The notes below the pieces were generated by a model that saw nothing but the letters and a program-made list of their open reading frames with translations, ran no database searches and had not been told where the DNA came from. A program made the translations under genes and the position numbers. Positions 34,772 through 43,053 of a stretch of 64,000 nucleotides of DNA are shown here, one piece after another (position 1 is the stretch's first letter; every line of letters starts with the position of its first letter). This DNA comes from Chloroflexota bacterium (GTDB lineage Bacteria; Chloroflexota; Anaerolineae; UBA4142; SHND01): positions 1-64,000 of the forward strand of contig JAKOPZ010000117.1 of NCBI GenBank assembly GCA_029778615.1, written 5' to 3'.

Positions 34772-35154
34772 GAGTCCTCCCCCAAAAAAATGTTTTCTCC
34801 TCAAAACGGTTGTCACCGCGCGAGAGTTCCGGACAAACTATCAGGCAGCGCCAAAGCTGCCGACAAGTTTGCAAATACAATCCAGCATTACGGATTATGC
34901 GCCAGACTTTGCATTTGTCAATACATCTTTGGTGCCAAGACCGATACAAATAAAGTCTGGCGGGACTAGACCCCAAAACACGAGCTCGGAAATTCCTTTG
35001 CCGCGCCCGTTGCGCACACACGCCAAACCCCGCCCGTATCATATAGAACAAGGGTAAAGATTCATATTAAGAGCCGGGTCGGCGCAGACAACCGTTTTCA
35101 GCAGAGTTGAAGATGTATCCCGATACACCCCTGTCGAATGAAAATGGGGATGCT

Positions 35155-35198
35155 GTAGGGCAAATGGCGATGAACTGCATCGCAGAAATTTGCCGTAC
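35155..35198. repeat. Short palindrome, GTAGGGCAAAT type
   Basis: GTAGGGCAAAT and ATTTGCCGTAC at the ends with an inner GCGATG / CATCGC pair. It is only loosely similar to the GGGCGAAGCATT palindromes, so its family membership is uncertain. Confidence 0.5.
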
Positions 35199-35236
35199 AT
35201 TTTCAAGAGAGTAATGCAAAAGGACTCACTCTACCT

Positions 35237-35350
35237 AATGTGCAACACTTTTGTCATTTCGAGCGGAGCGAGAAATCTCGCAAGGCGCGAATGAGATTTC
35301 TCGCAAAGACGGCTCGAAATGACATTTGTCCCGCGAAAGAGTTGCACATT
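35237..35350. repeat. 114-bp palindromic element, GTCATTTCGA family (copy 3)
   Basis: Perfect 10-bp outer inverted repeats AATGTGCAAC / GTTGCACATT enclose TGTCATTTCGAGC ... GCTCGAAATGACA and GAGAAATCTC segments. The core is shared with copies at 3573 and 22134, while the outer ends differ from them. Confidence 0.85.
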
Positions 35351-35412
35351 GAGTACTCTTTATACGCCGTGCGAGCCGAGTTGCATGTATTCCAATTCGC
35401 CTAAAACAGTCT

Positions 35413-35544
35413 TGACACAGTACATCACAATTTCACTTTTTGGGCGCGGATTTTCGCGGATGAACGCGGATTTCTAAATTGGTTTTTGCTTTTTCCGCGT
35501 TTAGCCGCGTTCATCCGCGTCCAAATCTGTGATGTACTGTGTCA
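35413..35544. mobile_element. 132-bp MITE-like palindrome with 17-bp perfect ends
   Basis: TGACACAGTACATCACA (35413-35429) is the exact reverse complement of 35528-35544. Inside are CGCGGATGAACGCGG and CCGCGTTCATCCGCG, so most of the element is self-complementary. It is non-coding. A related but shorter inverted repeat with CGCGAAT arms lies at 42973-43053. Confidence 0.83.
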
Positions 35545-35769
35545 CCACGTTCGGGCGAATAGAATTCGCCGCAACCCATATGCGAAACGTGCCTACGCAC
35601 GTTCAGGTTTTGGTCTGTGCAGACAGACTTGGCGCTCTCGTTGCGGCGATTTCTAATCGCGGACGAATCGCAATGCGTTGCGAACATTCTTCGCCGCCAA
35701 GTCAATTGCACCCCAAAAAGATTTTTGGTTGACACGACTATTAAGCGGGGATACAATCCGCCGCGCGCT

Positions 35770-36468
35770 GTGAACAAACGCACTTTGTATCTCGTCGCCA
35801 CACCCATCGGGAACGCCGCCGATTTGACCCTGCGCGCGCGTCGCGTTTTGCGCGAATGTGACGCGGTGATTTGCGAAGAGCGCCGCGCCGGTTCCACACT
35901 CCTCGCGCGCTTGGGAATCGAAAAACCGTTATACGAATTGAATGAACACACCCGCGCGGCAGAAATTGATTTTTTTGTCGAGCGGCTCGGCGCGGGCGAT
36001 GCGCTGGCATTGATTTCCGACCACGGCACGCCGCTGGTGGAGGACCCGGGCGCAGAGTTGGTGCAGCGCGCGCTCGCGGAAAAAATAAAACTGGTGCCCA
36101 TTCCCGGCGCGTCCGCGATTCTTGCCGCGCTCGTCGCCAGCGGCATTCCCGCACCGCGTTTTCGATTTTTGGGACGCCTCCCGCAAAAACGCGCGGAACG
36201 CGCGCGCGCGTTGGACGATTTGGGAGAAACGCGCGAAACAATGATTCTCCTTGACGCGCCGTATCGTCTCGACGCGCTGCTCGATGCTCTGCGCGACGCG
36301 TTTGGACACGCGCGCCGCGCGGCGGTGGCGTGCAATTTGACCCTGCCCGATGAAAAAATTGTGCGCGGGACTTTGTCCGAACTCGTGCGCGCGTTCAACG
36401 CCAATCCATTCAAAGGCGAATTTGTTGTCATCATACAAGGAATTGGAAAACCAGATAAAAAGAAATGA
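35770..36468 (+). CDS. rsmI: RsmI-like 16S rRNA (cytidine-1402-2'-O)-methyltransferase
   Basis: 232 residues from GTG at 35770 (the frame extends upstream without conserved sequence). Tetrapyrrole methylase fold: TLYLVATPIGNAADLTLRA at the start, SDHGTPLVEDPGAELVQ near residue 95, PIPGASAILAALVASGIP near 115, FRFLGRLPQKRAERARAL near 138. It should 2'-O-methylate C1402 in the ribosomal P site using SAM. The segment EERRAGSTLL replaces the usual EDTR-type motif, so it belongs to a divergent subgroup. It overlaps or closely abuts the next gene. Confidence 0.85.
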   Translation: MNKRTLYLVATPIGNAADLTLRARRVLRECDAVICEERRAGSTLLARLGIEKPLYELNEHTRAAEIDFFVERLGAGDALALISDHGTPLVEDPGAELVQRALAEKIKLVPIPGASAILAALVASGIPAPRFRFLGRLPQKRAERARALDDLGETRETMILLDAPYRLDALLDALRDAFGHARRAAVACNLTLPDEKIVRGTLSELVRAFNANPFKGEFVVIIQGIGKPDKKK

Positions 36469-36530
36469 GCAGCAACGGAACGCGGTTCCGCTGCCATCCA
36501 TTTCAAAACCACTCAACGCGGAGTCTCTTT

Positions 36531-37514
36531 TTGAAAGCTATCATTCTTTTAGCGGGCTTGGGCACGCGCCTGCGTCCCCACACCTACAGCCGCCCGAAAC
36601 CACTCGTGAACGTCGCGGGCAAACCCGTTCTCGGTCATATTCTGGACAGCATGTCTGACTTGGAATTTGACGAAATTATTTTCATCGTCGGCTATCTCGG
36701 CGACCAAATCGCCAAGTACGTTCAGGAAAAATATCCGCACTTGAACGCGCGCTTTGTCGTGCAAGAAGAAATGCGCGGGCAGGCACATGCGATTCATCTT
36801 GCCAAACCGCACATTGACCAGGATGTGTTGATTATTTTCGGCGACACGATTTGGGAAACGGATTGGACGCGTTTGCAGCGTGTCCAATCGGATGGTCTGA
36901 TTTATTGTCACGAGGTCCCCGACCCGCGCCGCTTTGGTGTGGTGACATTGGAAAATGGATTTGTCACGCGCTTTGTCGAAAAACCGCAAGAACCCATTTC
37001 CAATCTCGCCGTCGTCGGCGTCTATTATTTCAAAGCGTGGCAGAAATTAATGCAGGCGATTGACGACATTCTCGAACTCAACATCCAGACCAAAGGCGAA
37101 TTCTATCTCGCCGACGCGATGCAGCGCATGATTGAACAGGGCGCGAAATTAGAAGCCGAAAAAATTTTGGTGTGGGAAGATTGCGGCACGCGTGAAGCGA
37201 TTCTGCACACCAATCGCTATCTGCTCGGCAAGAACGGCAAAGCTGTCGGCGAAACGGAAGCGTCGCATATTATTCCGCCCGTGCACATTGCCAGCGGTGC
37301 CCAAGTGCGGCGCTCTATCGTCGGACCCAATGTTTCCATTTCCGAAGGCGCGGTGATTGAAGATTCCATTTTGCGCGATTGCATTATCAGCGAAGACGCG
37401 CAGGTTTCGAGCGCAATGTTGGAATGGTCATTGATTGGTTCGCAAGCACGCGTCAAAGGCGGCTTTGAAAAATTAAACGTCGGCGATTCGAGCGAAATTG
37501 ATTTTGCGGAATAA
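36531..37514 (+). CDS. Sugar-phosphate nucleotidyltransferase with left-handed beta-helix tail
   Basis: 327 residues from TTG at 36531, with GGAG six bases upstream. The start KAIILLAGLGTRLRPHTYSRPKPL is the NTP-transferase signature (GxGxRLxPxTxxxPK). Metal-binding Asp in IIFGDTIWE; sugar-binding EDCGTREAIL. The C-terminal hexapeptide-repeat region (HIASGAQVRRSIVGPNVSIS) looks like a beta-helix, as in glucose-1-phosphate thymidylyl- or UDP-GlcNAc-pyrophosphorylase-type enzymes. It makes an activated sugar for envelope glycans; the exact sugar cannot be fixed. The TAA stop overlaps a short heptamer array before the next gene. Confidence 0.87.
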   Translation: MKAIILLAGLGTRLRPHTYSRPKPLVNVAGKPVLGHILDSMSDLEFDEIIFIVGYLGDQIAKYVQEKYPHLNARFVVQEEMRGQAHAIHLAKPHIDQDVLIIFGDTIWETDWTRLQRVQSDGLIYCHEVPDPRRFGVVTLENGFVTRFVEKPQEPISNLAVVGVYYFKAWQKLMQAIDDILELNIQTKGEFYLADAMQRMIEQGAKLEAEKILVWEDCGTREAILHTNRYLLGKNGKAVGETEASHIIPPVHIASGAQVRRSIVGPNVSISEGAVIEDSILRDCIISEDAQVSSAMLEWSLIGSQARVKGGFEKLNVGDSSEIDFAE

Positions 37515-37540
37515 TCTCCAATCTCCAATCTCTCATCTCC
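37513..37540. repeat. Short heptamer array (4 x 7 bp)
   Basis: AATCTCC, AATCTCC, AATCTCT, CATCTCC. Its first two bases are part of the TAA stop of the nucleotidyltransferase gene, and its end is 2 bp before the aminotransferase ATG, so it fills the whole intergenic space. Confidence 0.75.
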
Positions 37541-37542
37541 AT

Positions 37543-38706
37543 ATGCCCAAAAATCGTCTTTCCCACAAAGTAACGTCTATCCCGCCCTCCGGCATTCGCC
37601 GCTTTTTTGACATTGCCGCGACGATGAAAGATGTCATCTCGCTCGGCATCGGCGAACCCGATTTCGTCACACCGCCGCATATTTCCCAAGCCGGCATTGA
37701 TTCCATTTTGCACGGCGAAACGCATTACACCTCCAACAGCGGCACCCTCGAACTCCGCACCGCGCTCGCGGACAAATTGTTCGAGTTGTACGGCGTGCGT
37801 TACAACCCCGAGAACGAAGTGCTCATCACCGTCGGCGTTTCCGAAGCGCTCCAATGCGCGATGCTCGCGACGCTCGACCCCGGCGATGAGGTGTTGGTTG
37901 TCGAACCCTGTTTCGTCGCGTACAAACCGAGCGTGGTCATGGCAGGCGGAACGCCGGTGGTCGTTCCGACGTTCGTCGAAAATGATTTCGAGGTGACGGC
38001 ACAAGAAATCGAAAAATATATCACGCCGCGCACGAAAATGATTTTCATCGGCTATCCCAACAATCCTACCGGCGCGGTGATGACGAAAAAACGTTTGCTC
38101 GAGATTGCGGCGCTCGCGGAAAAATATGATTTGCTCGTCATGTCCGATGAAATCTATGACCGCCTCGTGTACGGCATTGAACACACCAACTTTGCTTCCC
38201 TGCCCAACATGCGCGAGCGCACGATTCTGCTCGGCGGTTTTTCCAAAAGCTATGCCATGACCGGATGGCGTGTGGGCTATGTTTGCGCCAACGAGGAAAT
38301 TCTCGCGGCGATTCGCAAAGTGCACCAGTACGTCATCATGTCCGCGCCGACAATGGCACAGCACGCCGCGCTGCAAGCGCTCCGGCACGGCGAACAAGAT
38401 GTGCGCGATATGGTGAACGAATACGATTTGCGCCGCCAAACGATTCTCGCGGGCTTGAACAGCATCGGGCTGCCGACGTTTGAGCCGCGCGGCGCGTTTT
38501 ACGTTTTCCCCGACATCCGTCCGACGGGCTTGACGAGCAATGAGTTTTCGGAAAAACTGTTGATGCAAGAACATGTCGCGGCGGTGCCCGGCGATGCGTT
38601 CGGCGAAAGCGGCGCGGGCTTTGTGCGCATGTCGTACTGCAATTCGATGGAGAATTTGGAAGAAGCGTTGGAACGCATTGAACGGTTGGTGAAAAGGCAA
38701 AGGTAA
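37543..38706 (+). CDS. Class I/II PLP-dependent aminotransferase
   Basis: 387 residues from the ATG at 37543. Fold-type I aminotransferase: ISLGIGEPDFVTPPHI at the start, GYPNNPTGAVM near 172, VMSDEIYDRLVY near 200, and the PLP lysine in GGFSKSYAMTGWRVGY near 235. It is closest in appearance to the aspartate / aromatic aminotransferase group (PatA/AraT-like). The amino acid used cannot be fixed. It starts 28 bp after the nucleotidyltransferase gene, and the ribosome-binding region consists of repeat DNA. Confidence 0.92.
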   Translation: MPKNRLSHKVTSIPPSGIRRFFDIAATMKDVISLGIGEPDFVTPPHISQAGIDSILHGETHYTSNSGTLELRTALADKLFELYGVRYNPENEVLITVGVSEALQCAMLATLDPGDEVLVVEPCFVAYKPSVVMAGGTPVVVPTFVENDFEVTAQEIEKYITPRTKMIFIGYPNNPTGAVMTKKRLLEIAALAEKYDLLVMSDEIYDRLVYGIEHTNFASLPNMRERTILLGGFSKSYAMTGWRVGYVCANEEILAAIRKVHQYVIMSAPTMAQHAALQALRHGEQDVRDMVNEYDLRRQTILAGLNSIGLPTFEPRGAFYVFPDIRPTGLTSNEFSEKLLMQEHVAAVPGDAFGESGAGFVRMSYCNSMENLEEALERIERLVKRQR

Positions 38707-38709
38707 ATC

Positions 38710-38994
38710 ATGTTCATTGACGATTTTATCTGGTTACCTACGATTATTGATAAAATAGAAACGAAACATAACTTGACGCCGGAAAAAGTCGAAGAAATTT
38801 TTTTCAATCACCCCAAGTTCAGAAAAGTCGAAGACGGAATACGGAAAGGCGAGGATGTCTTTTCCGCAACTGGACAAACTGATGCGGGCAAATATCTTGT
38901 GGTTTTCTTTATTCGCAAAAAAAATAAGGTTGCGCTAATAATGAGTGCAAGGTCGATGGACAAGAACGAATGGAGACGACATGGCAAGAAATAG
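38710..38994 (+). CDS. BrnT-like toxin of a type II toxin-antitoxin pair
   Basis: 94 residues. Pattern typical of BrnT/DUF4258-type RNases: FIWLPTIIDKIETKHNLTPE, KVEEIFFNHPKF, a GEDVFSATGQTDAGKYLVVF core, and IMSARSMDKNEWRRH at the end. The next gene overlaps by 14 bp and encodes a CopG-type antitoxin, the usual BrnT order (toxin first). It probably cleaves RNA and is held inactive by its partner, which also represses the operon. Confidence 0.83.
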   Translation: MFIDDFIWLPTIIDKIETKHNLTPEKVEEIFFNHPKFRKVEDGIRKGEDVFSATGQTDAGKYLVVFFIRKKNKVALIMSARSMDKNEWRRHGKK

Positions 38995-39262
38995 AACAAG
39001 CATTTCCAAAGCAAGCTCAATTGAAGAAATCGGTGAGTTTTGGGATACCCATAGTCTCGCCGACTATTGGGACCAGACCAAAGAGGTTGAATTCATCGTC
39101 CGTGCAAAACGGCGTCATCGAATTACTGTTGACCCTGAGGTGTATTCCCAGATTGAAGAACAGGCACACATCAATGGTGTGCTGCCCGAAACGCTCGTAA
39201 ATCTTTGGCTCGCAGAAAAATTACAACGCGCAAAGCGATTGCAGCGCGCAAAGGCGGCATAA
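38981..39262 (+). CDS. CopG-family antitoxin
   Basis: 93 residues from the ATG at 38981, inside the end of the toxin gene. It starts with the family signature SSIEEIGEFWDTHSLADYWD, then a ribbon-helix-helix-type region (HRITVDPEVYSQIEEQAHIN, LPETLVNLWLAEKL) that binds DNA. The N-terminal part should bind and block the BrnT-like toxin. Confidence 0.87.
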   Translation: MARNRTSISKASSIEEIGEFWDTHSLADYWDQTKEVEFIVRAKRRHRITVDPEVYSQIEEQAHINGVLPETLVNLWLAEKLQRAKRLQRAKAA

Positions 39263-39264
39263 CT

Positions 39265-40020
39265 ATGAATCCACCCCTCGGACTCCAACTGTACACCCTG
39301 CGCGAAAAACTCGCGGAAGATTTTGAAGGCACCGTTCGTCGCGTCGCCGCCATCGGTTATGCGGGCGTCGAAACGGCGGGCATGTACGGACAATCGCCTC
39401 AAGACGCGGCGAATTTGTTTCACGCGCTCGGGCTGCAAATTTCGAGTATGCACATGCCGCTGCCGCTGCTCGAAAATATCACGCTCGCCATTGACACCGC
39501 GAAGACGCTCGATGTGAAACGCGTCGTGTGCGCGTGGATGCCGCCCGAAAAATTCGCGACGATGGATGCCCTTCGCGCGACCTGCGATGAATTGAACACC
39601 GCGAACGAGATTGTGCGCGGCAACGCGTTGGAACTGCACTATCACAATCACTGGCAAGAATGCGCGCGCATCGGCGACAAGTTTGTGTACCAGCACATGC
39701 TCGATTTGCTCCAACCCACAGTCGGTTTTGAAATTGACGTGTATTGGGCAAAAACGGCGGGCGTTGACCCTGCCGCGATGATTCGAGAAATCGGCAGCCG
39801 CGCGCCGCTGTTGCACATCAAAGATGGTCCCGCGACCATGGACGCGGACATGACCGCCGTGGGCGAAGGCGTTGTGGATATGAGCGCCATTTCAGGCGCA
39901 AGTCAGAATACGGCGGACTGGTGGATTGTGGAATTGGACCGCTGCGCGACCGATATGTTCCAAGCAGTTGAAAAAAGTTACTTTTATCTCACACAGCGAG
40001 GATTCGCGCATGGAAAATAA
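39265..40020 (+). CDS. Sugar phosphate isomerase/epimerase (xylose isomerase-like TIM barrel)
   Basis: 251 residues from the ATG at 39265. AP endonuclease 2 / xylose isomerase-like barrel: LGLQLYTLREKLAEDFEGTV, IGYAGVETAGMYGQ, YHNHWQEC (metal ligands), VGFEIDVYWAKTAG, LLHIKDGPAT and the late VELDRCATDMFQA. Often found next to Gfo/Idh/MocA oxidoreductases acting on sugars or inositols; one follows here with an 11-bp overlap, so the pair is probably one catabolic unit. Confidence 0.9.
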   Translation: MNPPLGLQLYTLREKLAEDFEGTVRRVAAIGYAGVETAGMYGQSPQDAANLFHALGLQISSMHMPLPLLENITLAIDTAKTLDVKRVVCAWMPPEKFATMDALRATCDELNTANEIVRGNALELHYHNHWQECARIGDKFVYQHMLDLLQPTVGFEIDVYWAKTAGVDPAAMIREIGSRAPLLHIKDGPATMDADMTAVGEGVVDMSAISGASQNTADWWIVELDRCATDMFQAVEKSYFYLTQRGFAHGK

Positions 40021-41083
40021 AACGGGGGTCGGAATTATCGGCTGTGGCAACATCAGCGAAATCTATTGCAAAAATCTGAAAACGTTTGAACATTTGCATC
40101 TCGTCGCGTGCGCGGATTTGGAAATGCCGCGCGCGGTCACACGCGCCGCACAGTTCGAGATTCAAGCATTGAGCGTCGCGGAATTGCTCGCGCGCGACGA
40201 CATTCAGATTGTCGTCAACCTCACCATCCCCGACGCGCACGCGGAGGTGAGCCGCGCGATTCTCAAAGCGGGGAAACATCCCTATTCCGAAAAACCTCTC
40301 GCCACGAAAAAAAAGGATGCGAAAAAAATTCTGAAATCGGCAAAAAAGCGCGGGCTGCATGTGGGCGGCGCGCCCGACACCTTTCTCGGCGGCGCGTGGC
40401 AAACCATTCGCAAACTGCTCGACGACGGCGCGATTGGCGAACCCGTCGCCGCGACCGCGTTCATGCTCGGACACGGTCCCGAAAAATGGCATCCCAATCC
40501 CGATTTCTTTTATCAACCCGGCGCGGGTCCCTTGTTCGATATGGCGCCGTATTATCTCACCGCGCTCATCAACTTGCTCGGTCCGGTGAAACGCGTTTCT
40601 TGCCTCGCGCGCGCATCGTTTCCCGAACGCATCGCCAAGGACGGACACGCGATTCCGGTGAACACGCCAACGCACGTCGCGGGGAATTTGGAATTTGCAA
40701 ACGGCGCGCTCGCCACGCTGATTACTTCGTTCGACGTGTGGCATTCGCAGCTGCCGCGCATTGAAATTTATGGCAGCACCGGCTCGCTGGTCGCGCCCGA
40801 CCCGAATTGGTTCGGCGGAAAAATTTTGGTGCGCGGCGAGAACGACGCGGATTGGCGCGAGATTCCGGTAGAGCTGCCGTTTACAGAAAATTTGCGCGGG
40901 CTCGGCGTGGCGGACATGGCGCGCGGCATTCGCACCCAAGCACCGTACTGCTGCACCGGCGAACTCACCTATCACGTCGTTGACATTATGACCGCGCTGC
41001 TCAAGTCGGCGGAAAAACACAAGGCGCTCGCCGTGAAAAGCACGTGCCCGCGTCCGCCGCTGTTGGACACAAACGGGCTTTAG
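40010..41083 (+). CDS. Gfo/Idh/MocA-family NAD(P)-dependent oxidoreductase
   Basis: 357 residues from the ATG at 40010, overlapping the isomerase gene. Rossmann start GVGIIGCGNISEIYCKNL, then the family EKP motif in KHPYSEKPLATKKKDAKKI with the catalytic-type Lys, and a C-terminal alpha/beta substrate domain. It oxidises or reduces a sugar or cyclitol hydroxyl at C1-C3; the substrate is unknown. Together with the upstream isomerase it suggests a small sugar-acid or inositol route. Confidence 0.92.
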   Translation: MENKTGVGIIGCGNISEIYCKNLKTFEHLHLVACADLEMPRAVTRAAQFEIQALSVAELLARDDIQIVVNLTIPDAHAEVSRAILKAGKHPYSEKPLATKKKDAKKILKSAKKRGLHVGGAPDTFLGGAWQTIRKLLDDGAIGEPVAATAFMLGHGPEKWHPNPDFFYQPGAGPLFDMAPYYLTALINLLGPVKRVSCLARASFPERIAKDGHAIPVNTPTHVAGNLEFANGALATLITSFDVWHSQLPRIEIYGSTGSLVAPDPNWFGGKILVRGENDADWREIPVELPFTENLRGLGVADMARGIRTQAPYCCTGELTYHVVDIMTALLKSAEKHKALAVKSTCPRPPLLDTNGL

Positions 41084-41090
41084 CGCATCA

Positions 41091-41501
41091 TCAACCTAAC
41101 GCATCCCAGCCCGCTTCTTCGACCGCCGAAAAAATATCTGTCGCCGAAATAATTCCGATAAACGTCCCGTCCCCATCGGCAACGGGCATGTGGTGAATAT
41201 TCAAATCGTGCATCTTTTTGGAACATTCTTGCAGCGTCCAAGTGGGCAGCGCGGTGTGGACGGGCGAGGTCATGATTTCAGCCACCGTCGTATGCGCGGG
41301 GTCACGTTCCAGCGCCACAATCTTGTCCCGAATATCTGTCGTCGTCACAATGCCGTGAGCGACGACATTATTTTCGCTGTAATCCACCACCAAACTGTGA
41401 ATGTTCCGCCGCCGCATCAACGTCATCGCGTGCGCCACACTCGTCGTCGCATCAATCACAATCACCGGTTTGCTCATCCAATCGCGCACAATGTAACCCA
41501 T
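41091..41501 (-). CDS. Two-CBS-domain protein
   Basis: 136 residues made of two CBS domains (VRDWMSKPVIVIDATTSVAH ... DIRDKIV; EIMTSPVHTALPTWTLQEC ... ISATDIFSAVEEAG). CBS pairs bind adenine nucleotides and act as energy or ligand sensors; stand-alone forms control partner enzymes. It is transcribed towards the oxidoreductase gene and divergent from the dihydropyrimidinase gene, sharing a 90-bp intergenic region. Confidence 0.92.
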   Translation of the reverse strand: MGYIVRDWMSKPVIVIDATTSVAHAMTLMRRRNIHSLVVDYSENNVVAHGIVTTTDIRDKIVALERDPAHTTVAEIMTSPVHTALPTWTLQECSKKMHDLNIHHMPVADGDGTFIGIISATDIFSAVEEAGWDALG

Positions 41502-41590
41502 ATTGCTCCGCTCCTTGAAAAAATTGAAACTTGCTATTCATAACGCAGTGCGTCATAAATTATGATACCACACTTGTACGCGCTTTAACA

Positions 41591-42973
41591 ATGAATCCCG
41601 AACCTTTTGACACACTCATCCGCAACGGACAAATCGTCGCCAATGGCGCTCTCACGCGCGCGGACATTGGTATTCGCGGCGAAAAAATTGTGGCGGTCAT
41701 GCCCAACGACCCGGCACGAACGACGAACGCACCCCATCCCTTGCCGCCCGCCTCCCGCGTCATTGATGCTTCCAACCGCTACATCTTTCCCGGCATGATT
41801 GACGCACACGTGCACCCCATTTATCTCGATGACAAATACGATACCTCCGTCAGCGCGGCGTTCGGCGGCGTGACGACAATGATTCATTACGCGTACGTCA
41901 AACCGGGACAGTCTCTCGTCCCCACACTCGAATCGTTTCGCGACGACGGCTTGATTAACTCACTCTTGGATTTTGGAATGCACGCGGGACTCTTTGATGT
42001 CGAGCATCAAATTCAAGACGTGCCCGCCGCGTTCCCGTTGGGCGTCACTTCATTCAAAGTGTTCATGACCTATGCGAAATTGAAATGGATGACGGACGAT
42101 TATTGGCTCACCGCGCTCATGGATGTCGTCGGACAAAAGCGCGGACTCGTTCACGTTCACTGCGAAAACGGACTGGTTACCGATTATTTAGAAGACAAGT
42201 TCCATCGCGCCGACCTCGACTCGAAAAAAATGTTTACCGCGATGCGTCCCGCGCTGTTGGAAGCCGAAGCCACGAACCGCGCCATCGCCATCGCGCATGT
42301 CATGGACTGCGCGGTGTATATCGTCCACAACAGCGCGGCAGAAAATTTGGAACCGCTGCGCCGCGCAAAACAAAACGGTTGGCGCGTCAGCGCCGAAACT
42401 TGTCCGCAATATCTCGCGCTCACCGACGAAACGACGCAGACGCTCGGTTCGCTCGCGAAAATCGGACCACCGCTGCGCACCGCGCGCGACAATGACGCGA
42501 TGTGGCAAGGACTGCGCGAAGGAACGCTTACGACGATTGGCAGTGACCACGCGCCGAAAGAAAAGACCGCCAACTTTTTTGAATCCCAGTACGGCGCGCC
42601 GCACATCGAAACGATGCTGCCCGTTTGCTACGACCTCGCGGTGAATGACGGCAAATTACCACTCACGCAATTGATCGCGGCACTGAGCGAAACGCCCGCA
42701 AAAATTTTTGGACTGTATCCGCAAAAAGGCGCGCTCCAAGTCGGTTCGGATGCCGACCTCGTGATGTTTGACCCAAACAAAACGTGGACGATTTCCAACA
42801 CGAATCAGCATTCCAAAGCGGGATTCACCTTGTATGAAGGTCGCACCGTCACCGGCGCGGTGGAACTTACAATGCAACGCGGGCGCGTCATTGTCGAAAA
42901 CAGCGTACTGCGCGGCGAACGAGGCAACGCGCAATTTCTCAAGACGAATACCGCGCATTTGTATGACAATTGA
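41591..42973 (+). CDS. Dihydropyrimidinase / hydantoinase
   Basis: 460 residues from the ATG at 41591. Amidohydrolase fold with metal-binding HVHP (MIDAHVHPIYL), the carboxylated Lys in TSFKVFMTYAKLKW, His in LVHVHCENG and VYIVHNSAAE, and Asp in GSDHAPKEK. It opens the ring of dihydropyrimidines or 5-substituted hydantoins to N-carbamoyl amino acids. The next gene, an N-carbamoylase-type hydrolase, would complete the pathway. The substrate could also be another cyclic amide. Confidence 0.9.
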   Translation: MNPEPFDTLIRNGQIVANGALTRADIGIRGEKIVAVMPNDPARTTNAPHPLPPASRVIDASNRYIFPGMIDAHVHPIYLDDKYDTSVSAAFGGVTTMIHYAYVKPGQSLVPTLESFRDDGLINSLLDFGMHAGLFDVEHQIQDVPAAFPLGVTSFKVFMTYAKLKWMTDDYWLTALMDVVGQKRGLVHVHCENGLVTDYLEDKFHRADLDSKKMFTAMRPALLEAEATNRAIAIAHVMDCAVYIVHNSAAENLEPLRRAKQNGWRVSAETCPQYLALTDETTQTLGSLAKIGPPLRTARDNDAMWQGLREGTLTTIGSDHAPKEKTANFFESQYGAPHIETMLPVCYDLAVNDGKLPLTQLIAALSETPAKIFGLYPQKGALQVGSDADLVMFDPNKTWTISNTNQHSKAGFTLYEGRTVTGAVELTMQRGRVIVENSVLRGERGNAQFLKTNTAHLYDN

Positions 42974-43053
42974 AACGCGAATCTACGCGAATCGCAGTAA
43001 CGTGCGATGCAGTTCATCGCCTCATTCGTTAAAACTCGCGTGAATTCGCGTTT
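42973..43053. repeat. 81-bp imperfect palindrome, CGCGAAT arms
   Basis: AAACGCGAATCTACGCGA (42973-42990) pairs with TCGCGTGAATTCGCGTTT (43036-43053), 16 of 18 positions. It fills the space between dihydropyrimidinase and carbamoylase genes and covers the first codons of the longest frame of the latter. It resembles the inner part of the 132-bp element at 35413. Confidence 0.75.

Larger units (their letters stand above)
34772..35769. other. About 1 kb without a gene; palindrome cluster
   Basis: No convincing coding frame between the PqqD-Tat-Cys gene and rsmI. It holds three palindromic structures (35155-35198, 35237-35350, 35413-35544). CCGATACAAA at 34941 and the palindrome TGTATCCCGATACA near 35114 resemble the half-sites near the XRE genes; this may be chance. 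The promoter of the PqqD-Tat-Cys gene should lie within 34780-35000. Confidence 0.6.

Noticed and set aside
37453-38700. 415-codon minus-strand open frame opposite the aminotransferase gene
   Set aside because: Antisense shadow: the plus strand encodes a complete PLP aminotransferase with all motifs, and the antisense product has no recognisable fold.
39989-41020. 343-codon minus-strand frame opposite the Gfo/Idh/MocA gene
   Set aside because: Antisense shadow with Arg/Phe-rich low-complexity composition; the plus strand frame has a Rossmann motif and EKP.
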